Shown here: positions 47,446-58,300 of the stretch, in pieces | How positions within the stretch are numbered: position 1 is the first letter of the stretch | Layout of the letters: each line of letters begins with the position of its first letter | Assembly: GCA_973895155.1 (NCBI GenBank) | Contig: OZ316894.1 | Span: 15,562,001 to 15,626,000 of the forward strand | DNA length: 64,000 bases | DNA from: Marsupella aquatica | Lineage: Eukaryota > Marchantiophyta | Direction of reading: 5' to 3' | Translations under genes and position numbers: made by a program | The notes under the pieces: model-generated | What the model was told of the DNA's origin: nothing | The model's database searches: none | Seen by the model: the letters and a program-made list of their open reading frames with translations, nothing else

Positions 47446-47446
47446 T

Positions 47447-47506
47447 GTCGTATAGTGCTAAGTATCAAAAGTGACTCTTCTCACCTAAAACCAGGGTTTC
47501 GATCCC
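47447..47506 (+). other. tRNA-Asp-like sequence at the LTR edge (3' LTR)
   Basis: GTCGTATAGTGCTAAGTATC (47,447-47,466) resembles the 5' end and D arm of plant tRNA-Asp, with about five bases missing after GTCG. CCAGGGTTTCGATCCC (47,491-47,506) resembles its T arm, at near-native spacing. The anticodon arm is not recognisable. The sense is opposite to the element's genes, so element RNA would be complementary to the tRNA. Confidence 0.6.
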
Positions 47507-48401
47507 TTTAAGAACAGATTTCAGAATGAATTGTATAACTTTTATCACTCCGAGTGATTTAGAGTCTTGAGCTCTATGTTGACTTCACTTCTCAATAAAA
47601 AAAATTGAATAAACAAACAACAAAGTAACTGAACTTCTGATTTATGAATTAGAGAAGAAATGAGTAAGGATTTAGAGACTACAAGCTGCTACTGCCACTC
47701 CTTCAGAAAGGATTTGGGCTCAGTATAGACATGAAATCTATCTCATAATTCATCCATCTCACTCTTCAAAACACAAAGGTTAATGATAATGGAATTCTCA
47801 ATCTGATGAAGCAGAAGCTTTCTGATTGCAAATGAATGATATGATTTAAAATGCCGTCAACATGGTTTGACATCAGCGATACACAATTCAGTCAAACTCT
47901 AAACCATATTCCAGAATCAAAGCAACAGTACTAACTACTCTGAGAATCAGAATTTACTTCTCATTTATCATTAACTATTCTTGAATTGGCTAGCGAATCC
48001 CGACTCTGCAAGCAAGCCTAGCAGTGAATTCAATACGAGTTTCAGAAATCTGCAACTGAATTCAATCACCACAAGAATCTCTTGAATTCAATCTTAACTT
48101 CAATCAATATAGCTTTACTTCCATACAAAACACTCACAGCATGCCTTGTTACAATGGAAGGAGGAGAAAACTATTCAGAAGACTCAATTCTGAATACAGT
48201 ATTAACTCTATTTCTCTCTACTTCAAATGAGCATTCTACTCTGTCTTATAAGTGCTGGAATCCTAAAATGGAGGAGGTAAGAACAGTCGTGCCTTTCCAA
48301 GCTTAAAACTAAACAAGGGAGAAGCACAGCATAAGTACTTCAACAAGGGTGGTAGAATACTACTTTACTAGTAATCTACTTCAAAAACTAAGTGTTGAGC
48401 G

Positions 48402-48667
48402 GACGCTGCTAGAAGCGTCGGGAGAATCTGGACGCTGCTAGAAGCGTCTTAAGTAAAACCAACGGACGCTGCTCACACTGCTCACAGCGTCAATACTAGG
48501 GTGGACGCTGCTCACAGCGTCGTGTGTTGAAGCTGACGCTTTCCACAGCGTCGGTCGAAATCCTCATAGAGTCTTGGTGGCGGTCGGGCGCTGCCAAAAG
48601 CGTCATGAGGAGGTTGGACGCTTCCGCAGCGTCTTGAGTAAAAGAAACGGGCGCTGGTCACAGCGTC
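48402..48667. repeat. Eight GACGCT/AGCGTC hairpins in the 3' LTR
   Basis: Hairpins at 48,402-48,419, 48,431-48,448, 48,465-48,491 (expanded loop), 48,504-48,521, 48,535-48,552, 48,587-48,604, 48,617-48,633 and 48,650-48,667. The arms are six bases (GACGCT or GGCGCT, with AGCGTC) and the loop is mostly six bases of changing sequence, for example GACGCTGCTCACAGCGTC. Confidence 0.85.
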
Positions 48668-48838
48668 GGGCAAAGTACACTAGGAATCGTCAGGAAAGCC
48701 GGAGATGTCAAATATTTCTATAAGTGTCCAGAACAAGTAAATGTTGGCCGGAAGGTGTCTAAAGTGTAAGTAAATCTTGTGATATGCTAAAAATAAACAA
48801 GTTTCCAGAAAAAATTGCAGGGACACCCATACCACATA

Positions 48839-48853
48839 GCCCTCCACTTAAAT
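48839..48853 (-). other. Polypurine-tract region next to the 3' LTR
   Basis: On the minus strand ATTTAAGTGGAGGGC leads into the LTR, the place where plus-strand DNA synthesis is primed. The same 15 bases recur at 52,326-52,340. Confidence 0.6.
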
Positions 48854-48913
48854 TTCGCCGTGTCCCCACAAGACATGACCGAATTGAATCAGAAGCGAGT
48901 GACATGTTCTTCA

Positions 48914-51900
48914 TTAATAATATTCTGGCTTAATAATCCAAGTAGTGCTCAAAATCATTGACGGGAGTTGGGAGATATCCGAATCCAGAATATAAAAATC
49001 GAGGTCATGGAATTCTTCTCCGATCTGTATTGGGACTCCTTTAACTCTTCCCCAAAGATTAATGATTCGTCCATCGATTGATATCTGAGCAGATATCGGT
49101 TGTACTTCTTGATGAACAAATTGCTGGCACAGTCTGTGGGAGAGGAAATTAATTCGAGAGCCTGGATCAATAACAAAGTGTTGAATAGCATGTCCTCCCA
49201 GTTTGATCTTGCCTTCAAAGGAATGTTGGAAAGCACGGGGTAAAGAATTCCAACAATCCATAGTAGCTTTGATGTCCCACATGAGCAGATAAATATCAAT
49301 TCGAAGGAGAAAGAAGGAAACAATTGCAAGATGCTGCAAAAGTAACGGCTTATATACATATAAATGACAACACCGTTTGATATCTCTCATAAATGGTGTC
49401 CTTCAAATCTGTGTCCTAGATAAAACACCTTGAATAATCACATCCGGATAAGAAGGAATAATAGGTAGGAACGCTAAACACCTAAGCGACTTGAACCCTT
49501 GGGAAGCCGGTAGCATACATTGTTTTGTAATCAACTGCTCCCTTAGCTTAACAAGCTTCTTCTCATATTTAATTGGAATAGCAAACCCACCAGGACAAAC
49601 CCAAACATAGTATGGATAGGGCCATGGAATTTCCGGCACAAGGGGCGGAAATGGAGCTTGAGCTCGTCGAAGCATATACACTCAACACCAAATTTCGAAC
49701 TCCGAAAACTTATGTCGTCTGTCCTTATCAATGGGAGGAACCGCCTTCCCAGGTTCATATGTGCGAATCAAACTACGAATCCTCGGATGGGATGTCATTG
49801 GCAAAATCTGCTGCTGCTGCAAAATGCTCTCCATCTCCAGATGTCGAAAAGCTACTCGAAAATGTTTCTTCTCCCACCTGTGAATTGAAGCCAAATTAGG
49901 GATAGGATTTCGGGGTGGCAAATCCACTGTATGCCGAAGTCGAGGAGGTACTCTGATAATGCGAGGGTCTTCGTCTTCTTCTCCATCACTTGGTGCTCCT
50001 ATCCAACGGAAAATTACATCTGGCATAGCGGAAGGAATCACTGACTCCTTAACTGGTCGAATTGGCAATGTAACAGGAGACGAAGGAGCAGAAGGTTCGG
50101 GCTCCAGTGGTTCAAATTCTTCTCTTGCAACAGTAGCTGGTTGATCTGCAGTGGGATGCATTGGTACTAAAATAGGAAGTTCTTCTTTAAAATTATCGCT
50201 AGGTAAAGAGACTTCCTGGTTAGTTCGATCTGCCAAAAGTACAGGAAGGGGTAGCTCGTCTGTTCCGATAGGTGCTTCTCCCTGTTCAAAATCCTGGGAA
50301 GATGCTTCAGGAAAGATCTGTCGACTGATAGCATGGCGCAACCGTTTCCAAGATTTTCGAGTATACGTCACTGAAAACTCCTCCCGAATGTTTTTATCCT
50401 CGTTTGTAGCCAATGAAACTGGTGCTGAGCTGGTTGTCGAAGCGGGTGTCTCGGGTACCAATATGGGTACAGATATACCCATATTACCAGATACCTGATT
50501 GCGACTCGGAAAACCAGCAGAGCCTCCTTCAATCAACTCATCTTCAGGAGAAACCCATTTTACAGGCGGAAATGAAGGAGCTCCTATCGCGGCTATTGCC
50601 TCATCTAATTCCTTAGTTATATCCAAAGGAATCGATATGAGTGAACCAGGTGTAGACCAGGCAGGGTATCTTGCGACAGATTGGGGAGAAGTCACTGGTT
50701 CACCTACTTCGTCTATATCCACAATTGCATCCTCCGAATCAACTTTAACCAGCTTCACAATTTCTGAGCTTAATATTTCTGACTCCTGGACCAGAGGGAT
50801 TTCACCTATATTTGGGCTAGAACTAAGAGAGTCGGACGAATCATACTCCTGTAAAGCCTGCAAAGCATCACTATTTGCCTCTATGGGAACCAAAACAGGG
50901 GTAGAAGTAAATCCATCATACTCGTCCTCAGCAGTAGAATGTTGAAGAGGTTCCCCTGAAAAACCTTCTTCATCCACCCTCACCTCATCTTCAACATTCA
51001 TCCGAGAAGCAGAATTATCCTGATCAACATCATAAATAGGCTCGGCAGCACAAGGTGAACACGAGAGTCGAGGTGACATAGAATGCTCCAACCCTGTTGG
51101 CATTGCTGAAGGAACATCTTCGGCAACTTGAGCCTCTCTTGGTTGGTGAAGAATCGGATCGTCACTCCCTTCAGCTGATGCTCTTGTCTCTTTCAATTTC
51201 CGAACTTCACCCACCAGTTCAGGTTCCTCACAGTCGAGTGTTGCACATAGCTCTACCACTGTGGAATTGGCTCGGACTTCTCGTACTTCAGGCATATAAT
51301 TTGCTTCACCGGTAGATGCTCTCTGATTGTTGCGATAAAAATCTTTTTCCAAGACAAGCAGACAGTCATACTTATGGTAAATGTGAGCTAAATAAGGGGC
51401 CAAGTAGGTACACCTTATTTTCCCCGTTTTCAGCCTGCTACGAAAATTTTTGACCTGAGTATGAATTACTCGGTGCAAAACCTTCGTCCAATTGATAGAC
51501 TGCGTCTGTTCTAATGAACAGATCACCGTTGCAGCGAACGAAAGAGTGATGCGCGTCTGGCTTTCTGGGTAGAAAATTGGTGCCAGAAATTGAAATAGAC
51601 GCTGCAGAGAATTATCTAAGCAGTCCGCCGCTAGCCATCCATTCCGCCTCTTGAAAGATCCTGGAGCGAAGAAGGATTCTACATAAACCCGAGGCTCACA
51701 ATCAACCCTCTGTAAATCCTCGCCCTCCATCGGCGTCGAATAGACCTTCGCTATGAGCGCTTCAGTCCAAACACTGGGACGCGAGCGCACACCAATCCTT
51801 TCTTCAGCGTCCCAGACACCTTGATCGATAAGGCTGAATTCGCAAATCTTCCAAGGAAGTTGAAGCAGCTTCTTCAAGCCCATTTTTGCCAGAGCCGTCT

Positions 51901-51976
51901 TCAACTGCCGCCTATGCACTGCATTCGATGGAATGTCTGCGAGTATTGGTCGCGTCGTCAGCTCAGTCTCCGCCAT
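48914..51976 (-). pseudogene. 3' extra ORF of the gypsy element, with retropepsin-like C terminus
   Basis: One frame of 1,021 codons broken by TGA at 49,682 and 49,403. N-terminal 230 residues: LPWKICEFSLIDQGVW, SVWTEALIAKVYSTPMEG, FFAPGSFKRRNGWLAADC, AHIYHKYDCLLVLEKDF. This recalls the plant mobile/transposon-protein fold encoded by the large LTR family, though only loosely. The middle 450 residues are acidic and proline/serine-rich. The C terminus (from about 49,210) reads GKIKLGGHAIQHFVIDPGSRINFLS, then NLWGRVKGVPIQIGEEFHDLDFYILDSD and MILSTTWI, the pattern of a retropepsin (Asp-x-Gly-Ser, flap, LG.W-type end). It occupies the position of env-like ORFs in Athila elements, but I see no signal peptide or membrane segment. 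The start codon ATG 51,976 follows a non-coding stretch with hairpins. Confidence 0.65.
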
Positions 51977-52182
51977 CGCGTGACTTGTTAGCTCCGTAAG
52001 CTCAGTGAGAATCGTGTTCCATAGTGAACTAGGGCGAAGCGCGACTGCTTACTCCTCAGCGTCCCGTTGAGCTGTCGCAATCCGCCATTGTACAAGACGC
52101 CTAGTCATCGGCTCACAGCGTCTCATGCAACTGAACTAATACAAAAGCGGACCTCTGCACAACGTCCTTTGTAAACTAAGTG

Positions 52183-52228
52183 GACGCTTCCCCAGCGTCG
52201 AGTTACAATGGACGCTTTTCACAGCGTC
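52183..52228. repeat. Two GACGCT/AGCGTC hairpins between pol and the 3' ORF
   Basis: GACGCTTCCCCAGCGTC (52,183-52,199) and GACGCTTTTCACAGCGTC (52,211-52,228), with a degenerate third at about 52,150-52,168. They lie in the untranslated segment upstream of the 3' ORF start. Confidence 0.8.
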
Positions 52229-52325
52229 CAATGTAAAAACTGAAAGTAACTAAAAAAAATAAAAAATAAAAATATGCCGAATACTTACTAGGGAGGGTCA
52301 CTAATTCTAACTAAGTATAACTACC

Positions 52326-52340
52326 GCCCTCCACTTAAAT
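52326..52340 (-). other. Second copy of the polypurine-tract motif (internal)
   Basis: GCCCTCCACTTAAAT on the plus strand is identical to 48,839-48,853, and both are followed by a TGTCCC. It lies just after the pol stop at 52,364. It could be an internal plus-strand primer site or a mark of how the 3' ORF was added. Confidence 0.6.
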
Positions 52341-52363
52341 TGCAACCTGTCCCAGGTGGAATT

Positions 52364-54514
52364 CTAAATGGAAGACTCATAGTACCGTTTAATCCTAAAC
52401 CCATTGATTCTAGTGTTAAGTGGGTGACCATCTAAGGTAGTCAATGAAACTGAACCATTATCCCAGATGTGTGTAACTCGGTAAGGACCAATCCAATGAG
52501 TATGAAGTTTCCCAGGAAATAGCATATAACGAGAATCAAAGACTAATGCTAAATCACCAACATCTAACTGCACTACGCGCAGCTTCTTATCATAAGCAAG
52601 TTTACGCTGGTTCTGAATGGTGACTGTATGGTCTAATGCTAAAAGTCTAACTTCTTCTAATTTAACAATATTGGAAAACCGATGTGAGAGACTATCTGAA
52701 GGAGAGAGTCGGTGTGGTACCAAGATACGTTCCGTTGGTAACGAAAATTCTATTGGAATAATACTATTCAGGCCATAGGTCAGATAGAAGGGGGTGTGAA
52801 GAGTTGTAATCTTCTCAGCGGTGCGGTAAGCCCATAATGCAGAATGGAGCTTCACATCCCAATCTGTCTTGTGAGATTCTACCATTTTATTCAGAATCTT
52901 GCCCATAATGCCATTAGCTCTCTCGGTTAAGCCATTAGCTCGGGGGTTGTAAGGAGTAGTTTTGCGATGCTTGATAAGATAAAGGTCAGTGATTAACTCA
53001 ATAGTTGAGTTAAGAAAATGCAAACCCCTATCGCTTACCAACTCCAAAGGACAACCAAACCGGGTGATAATGTGCTCAAAGAGAAATGCAGCTGCGGTTA
53101 TAGCATCATTCTTGCGAGTAGCTTTCGCCTCTACCCATTTGGTGGCATAATCAGTGGCCAGAATAATATATTTGCTTCGGCTTTTCCGAGCTGCTGGAGA
53201 AATTGGGCCAATAAAATCAATCCCCCATTTCTCAAATGGTGCCAACGGAAGGATAGGCGTAAGAGGCCATTTGGAACTAGCAGTGGGCTTCCCGATCCTT
53301 TGACAGGGATCACAGGTCTTAATAAAATTGTAAGTATCTCGATGCATAGTAGGCCACCAGTATCCAGCATCCAAAATTTTCTTAACTGTGGTATTCACAG
53401 CATAATGCCCACCGGTTTCTCCTGAATGTAAAGCTTCAATTACTTGGGGAAGTTCCCTATCCTCTAGACAACGTCGTAATTGTTGATCAGGACCTTGTTT
53501 AAACAAAGTGCCCCGAATAATGGTATAGGGACCCACCTTATGAGCAAAGACAGCTCGTTCTTCCGCATTAAAGCCTTCAGGGAACGTTCCATGAAGCAGC
53601 ATGTGCACAATATTAAAATATCGAGAAGACTCCCCTTCAATGTGCCACAAATGCTCGTCAGGAAATTCATCGGAGAGATTATGCTGATTCTCCGGACCAG
53701 GTAACCGAGATAGGAAGTCTGCATTCTCATGATGTTTGCCAGGTCGGACATGAACTTCATAATCAAATTCTTGGAGTAGTAAAACCCAGCGGGCTACTCG
53801 TCCTGAGAGATCCACTTGGTTAACCAAATATTTTAAGGAATTATGATCAGTGTGAAAAGTAACCTGATACCCCAACAAATAGTGACGAAATTTCTTACAC
53901 GCAAAGACGATGGCCAAAGCTTCCCGTTCAGTGACGGAGTAGTTTTTCTCAGCTGCACTCATTTGGCGGCTGGCATAGTAAATTGGATGGTCACGGTTTT
54001 CCACATCCTTCTGACTGAGATTAGCTCCAATGCAGAACGCAGAAGAGTCAATGAAGACATGAAACTTCTTAGTCCAATCTGGGGGTGACAAAATAGGTGC
54101 AGAGATTAACCGATCCTTGAGCAACTGGAATGCTTGCTGCCGCTCCTCATTCCATGTATATTCCACATCACTTTTTAACAGTTGGGTTAAGGGTAAGGCA
54201 ATATTAGCATGTTTATAAATGAACCGACGATAATACCCCACATGTCCCAGAAAAGCACGAAGCTGCTTTAAATCGGTCGGTGGTTGCAACTCCATAATTA
54301 CTCTAACCTTCTCTGTATCAACCTCAATGCCGCGTTGTGAAATAACATGGCCTAACAAAATTCCCTCCTTCATACCAATAAAGCACTTTTCTGGATGAAG
54401 ACACAACTGAGCCTCTCTACACTTCTGAAATGTCTTCTCCAAATGGACGAGGTGTTCAGCCGCTGACCCGTAAACACAAAAGTCGTCAATAAAAATCTCC
54501 ATGAAATGCCGCAA
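52364..54514 (-). CDS. gypsy pol: RT (end), RNase H, integrase
   Basis: From 54,514: the RT catalytic box EIFIDDFCVYG; HPEKCFIGMKEGILLGHVIS; the thumb. RNase H at about residues 140-265 (HVFIDSSAFCIGANLSQ, YSVTEREALAIVFACKKF, FHTDHNSLKYL). Integrase: the HHCC finger (GGHYAVNTTV..CDPCQRIGKP) and the catalytic core (KWGIDFIGP first Asp, LVSDRGLHF second Asp, LTERANGIMGK Glu). The C terminus (HWIGPYRVTHIW, GHPLNTRINGFRIKRYYE) has no chromodomain. The N-terminal RT half is in another frame (55,314-54,370): one T seems to be missing near 54,516, inside the RT palm. Confidence 0.9.
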   Translation of the reverse strand: MRHFMEIFIDDFCVYGSAAEHLVHLEKTFQKCREAQLCLHPEKCFIGMKEGILLGHVISQRGIEVDTEKVRVIMELQPPTDLKQLRAFLGHVGYYRRFIYKHANIALPLTQLLKSDVEYTWNEERQQAFQLLKDRLISAPILSPPDWTKKFHVFIDSSAFCIGANLSQKDVENRDHPIYYASRQMSAAEKNYSVTEREALAIVFACKKFRHYLLGYQVTFHTDHNSLKYLVNQVDLSGRVARWVLLLQEFDYEVHVRPGKHHENADFLSRLPGPENQHNLSDEFPDEHLWHIEGESSRYFNIVHMLLHGTFPEGFNAEERAVFAHKVGPYTIIRGTLFKQGPDQQLRRCLEDRELPQVIEALHSGETGGHYAVNTTVKKILDAGYWWPTMHRDTYNFIKTCDPCQRIGKPTASSKWPLTPILPLAPFEKWGIDFIGPISPAARKSRSKYIILATDYATKWVEAKATRKNDAITAAAFLFEHIITRFGCPLELVSDRGLHFLNSTIELITDLYLIKHRKTTPYNPRANGLTERANGIMGKILNKMVESHKTDWDVKLHSALWAYRTAEKITTLHTPFYLTYGLNSIIPIEFSLPTERILVPHRLSPSDSLSHRFSNIVKLEEVRLLALDHTVTIQNQRKLAYDKKLRVVQLDVGDLALVFDSRYMLFPGKLHTHWIGPYRVTHIWDNGSVSLTTLDGHPLNTRINGFRIKRYYESSI

Positions 54515-55335
54515 ATATCTTGAAAAATAATCATCATAATGCGCTGAAAAGTACCCGGGGCATTACACAGCCCAAAAGGCATCATGGTAAATGCATATGT
54601 ACCCCAGTCGGTGGTGAACGTAGTCTTGTCGCGATCCTCCTTCCGAATGGACACCTGGTTATAACCAGAGTACCCATCTAAAAAACTGTATAACTCATGC
54701 AAGGCCACTGAATCAAGTACCAGATCAATAAATGGCAAAGGATAATGATCTTTCCGAGTGGCAGCATTCAACTTCCGGAAGTCTTGACAAACGCGAATTT
54801 TCGTTTTACCATCGGGTCCCGGCTTTTTGGGGACAATGACAATTGGTGAGACCCATTCACTACTCAAGACCGGGTAGATAAATCCAGCAGTCGTGAGCTT
54901 GTCCAACTCGTCTTTAACCAGGATGGAATATTTGGGATTCAAACGGTACTGTCTCTGTCGGACAGGTACTGCTCCTTCCATAAGGTCAATACGATGTTCG
55001 CCCAAATGTGGATGGATACCTTTTAAATCAGAATGACTCCAGGCAAAGACATCTTTATACTGGGTTAATAAACTGATATACTGTTCCCGTAGCTCTCCTT
55101 CGATATGCTTACCAATATTCAAAAACTTGCCTGGCTCAATTTCGATTTTCTGACAAGCTTTTGGATCCACAATTCCATCCGTGAGGTTTGCCGGCTGAAG
55201 TCCAAGTTTGGATACTTCTGGTGCAAATGGCTCAAGGGTAGCTGACACTCCCATATCATGGTGTAAATCCCTATTAGCCTCAGTATTAGGAGGTTCGTCT
55301 GCTGCTGGGCCCACTTCCGATGATGAAGTTAATTG
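54370..55335 (-). CDS. gypsy pol: N-terminal half of RT (frameshifted end)
   Basis: In frame with gag-protease after its UGA. It contains GEHRIDLMEGAVPVRQRQY, LDKLTTAGFIYPVLSSEWVSPIVIVPKK, CQDFRKLNAATRKDHYPLPFID, FLDGYSGYNQVSI and FTTDWGTYAFTMMPFGLCNAPGTFQR, the first RT blocks of Ty3/gypsy. The true frame is lost after FQDI near 54,516; the last 40 or so codons to 54,370 are out-of-frame sequence. The RT continues in the 54,514 frame. Confidence 0.9.
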   Translation of the reverse strand, partial: QLTSSSEVGPAADEPPNTEANRDLHHDMGVSATLEPFAPEVSKLGLQPANLTDGIVDPKACQKIEIEPGKFLNIGKHIEGELREQYISLLTQYKDVFAWSHSDLKGIHPHLGEHRIDLMEGAVPVRQRQYRLNPKYSILVKDELDKLTTAGFIYPVLSSEWVSPIVIVPKKPGPDGKTKIRVCQDFRKLNAATRKDHYPLPFIDLVLDSVALHELYSFLDGYSGYNQVSIRKEDRDKTTFTTDWGTYAFTMMPFGLCNAPGTFQRIMMIIFQDICGISWRFLLTTFVFTGQRLNTSSIWRRHFRSVERLSCVFIQKSALLV

Positions 55336-55338
55336 TCA
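55330..55338 (-). promoter_or_regulatory. UGA-CAA-UUA readthrough signal between gag-PR and pol
   Basis: The gag-protease frame ends in TGA at 55,338-55,336. The next codons, CAA TTA, match the stop-CAR-YYA context that drives translational readthrough in tobamoviruses. The pol frame continues without interruption in phase, so Gag-Pol can be made by suppression of this stop. Whether it works here is untested. Confidence 0.65.
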
Positions 55339-58300
55339 GGAGGGCCTAGTTGGTTTTATGGGAGCATCAGACAGATAAACTTCCAAGTAACGAACTTCCT
55401 CCAGTTCAAATTCCAATGGCTGCAGGACTAGCGAAGAGGTCGAAAAATCCGAGGTGTACCCATCATCTGTTTGTGTTTCTCCAAAATGTGGTTCCGGAAC
55501 CCAACTAACAGTCACCTTAGGCTTCCCAAATGAAAGCTCTTGAGATTGCCAATTAACCTGAACTTGAGCCTTATACAACCATGGTCGGCCTAACAAAACA
55601 GGAAAGCTGGATGGTATTTCCGGATTAATAACCACATAATCCAACAGAAAAGGGACACCAGCAATCAAAGTTTCTACTTTGGTCAGCTTCCCTATGGGTA
55701 CCACACGAGACTGATCCGCCATGCGCAAAATCTTGGGAGTGGGCTCAAACTTAGTGAAACCCAAATTAAATGCTGCTGACTGTGTAATCAGATTAACGCT
55801 GGCTCCTCCATCCACAGGAACTCTCCGAATGACACACCCCTGGATTTGAACCTCAATTTCCATCGGTCCTTTGTCCTCCCACTCTGTTCGTAGCACATCC
55901 ACAGAAGGTAACTTCTTCTTCCTCCGTTTTCCTGCAAGGAGGCTCCTCAGCTGTCGCCTATAAACCGGATTGTCCTGTAATAATTCCCCAATGGTGATAT
56001 GTGCAGGATGATTCTTGACATCTTCAACAATATCATAACCTGGATTTTTCAGTGGCTCTTTAGCTTTGACTACTACTGGTGGGTTAGGAGATTGCACTTG
56101 CTCCTTAACTAGCTCTTCCAGATGGTCTTTCACTTCCAAAGAGATGTCGGGCAAGAAGTATTTTGGGTCATATCGGTCATAAGCAGGGTCGTCTTCTTTG
56201 TCGAGGCCTTCCTTACATGGCTTGCGCCCTTCATCCTTGGGAGCTTTCGCGACCTTCTGATGCTCGTGCTTCTTGGTCTCCTTTTTCTTCGAACGAGTAG
56301 TTGCGTAAATATTAGTCAGAACTTTATCCCGATTCTGAACTCGATCATTCGGCATACCAACTACTTCAGGTTTCACTAAATGACTTACCAAGACATCAGG
56401 CACCACCCCGGATACTGGTTGATGAAAAAGTGAATCTGGCTTTAATTCCACCCGATTTACATCCATATGTTGAATGAAGCTGCATTGCTCCATCTCTTCA
56501 GAATAAACCATCCGAATCTTGGCTTCAGGTCGACTTGCTTCTTTAACTGGCTCTTGAGCAAATCGAACCATCAGCCTAGGCTTAGCCGGATTCGGGCATT
56601 CCATCGGTAAGTGTCCTTCTTTTCCACAGTTCCCACAGACAGGTGTATACCCCACCTCCTGTTTGGGATAAGGGCACTGGGGTGAATAATGATCAGGTTG
56701 GCCACAATTCCAACAAGCCCCTTTTTGACGCGGCATTCCTCGTGGTGGGTATCCTCCCGGGGGTCCCATGGGTGGTCTTGACGTTGGTTTATTGAAAGTG
56801 GGCTTAGGTGGTCCCCAAGTCGGTCTGGAAGCAGGAGGTGGTGGGAAATACTGTCCAGGGGGTGCTGTTTGGACGGTATACGCGGGATCGTACTCATACT
56901 CCTCAGCCTCTTCTTGACCATCTACATAATTCACCGGGGTTCGTAATGTGGGGCACTCGTTCGGGTAATGGCCCTGCTGACTGCATCGGGTGCACCATAC
57001 GTTCATTCTCATGGGAGCAGGCAACCTTCGTACTGGTTTTACCGCGGCGATATTGACATTCAACTTGGACAATTGGCCAGAGAGTTCTTCCATCATGCGA
57101 TCCATCTTCTTCTGGTTGGGAACTTTATTATTCCCTTTTACAGAGGATTTCTTCTTTTTAGGAGCAACGGATTCTGAGTCGGAACTTGAGCTTGAACTAT
57201 CACTAGTGCTCGAATTTGTACTCTCGTCCTCCTCACTAGTGCTACTTTCACTTGATTCCGTCTCCGAGTCAGATTTAGACCTGGACGTTTTCTTCTTCTT
57301 TCTTTTGTCTTTCTTCAGGTCCTTCTTAACTCGTTTTCTCTCTGAAATCTCCGAGTCTACGTACTTCTGGGCTGCCTCTTGTACTTCTTCCAAAGTGGTG
57401 CCACCTTCTCGTCTCACGTAACGAGCAATCCTGGAGGGTAAACCGTTAATAAACCAGTCCTTGATAGTAGATTTCGAGGTAGCTGGATTATATTGATCTA
57501 CCAAATCCAATAATTTGTCGGCATATTTCCTCACAGACCCATGTTTCTTCATGTGCAGATGTGAGATTCGAGCAAAGGCACGCGCAGCTGCTCCTTCTTC
57601 TTTATATTTGGCCAAGAAAGCAGCCTTCAATTTCCCCCAATCCTGCTTGTCCGGAAAACGGTCATACCATTTCTGAGCACCCTTTTTCATTAGACCACCA
57701 AACAGATTGGCTTTTTCAGCGTCTTGACTCTGTCCATTGGATGCAGCTGCAGCTTCAAATTCTTTCAAATACACCTCTGCATCCTCCTTGGAAGTACCGA
57801 AGAACCGGTCGTACCTCACATTATTTCGAGCCATCGTGGTTGGAGCTAGGAGGGTAACGAAAGGAAGAGCTGATCGGGTAGCAAATGGGTTTGGGCTGCC
57901 CAAGCCTGAACTGCTGCTTGTCTCACTAGAAGACGAACCACCGGCTTCACTCAGTGGTTCTGGATTATCCAATTGTGAAAGATCGACAGAATTATCTTGG
58001 GCCAGCGATTCTGCAACTGTATTCTCGGGCAAACCCAAATTTCTTCCTTCGGTATGAGATAAGGCCCTCTCAGTGGTACTATCCACACCAGAGTCAATTT
58101 GGTTCACCGAACGTACTGTCTGCTGGCGGAGCTTGGTCTTTTGAGAACCAATAAGTTTTGGACCTGAACGAAGATTTACAAACAGGGGTCGGGTCGACGT
58201 GGGCCTTTCCAAAGAGCCACTTGCCTCTTGAATAGATCCCACTTGTTTCCACACACTACCCGGTGCAGGTGCTCCTGGTGACTGGAATTCGGGTAACAAT

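Larger units (their letters stand above)
47446..48836 (-). repeat. 3' LTR of the gypsy element
   Basis: 1,391 bases, the partner of 59,608-60,998. Its left edge (U5 end in element sense) contains a tRNA-Asp-like stretch. Positions 48,402-48,667 hold eight GACGCT/AGCGTC hairpins in U3. Confidence 0.9.

Noticed and set aside
47447-47506. Functional tRNA-Asp gene
   Set aside because: Bases are missing in the D-arm side, the anticodon arm is not recognisable, and the acceptor 3' half is absent inside the LTR; it is only tRNA-like.
48082-48306. LTR-encoded 74-codon plus-strand ORF (also at 60,244-60,468)
   Set aside because: It is antisense to the element, has no recognisable domain, and is kept only because the two LTRs are near identical.
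54370-54514. Programmed frameshift in gypsy pol
   Set aside because: It lies inside the RT palm next to the catalytic Asp-Asp, not at a domain border, so a one-base deletion is more likely.
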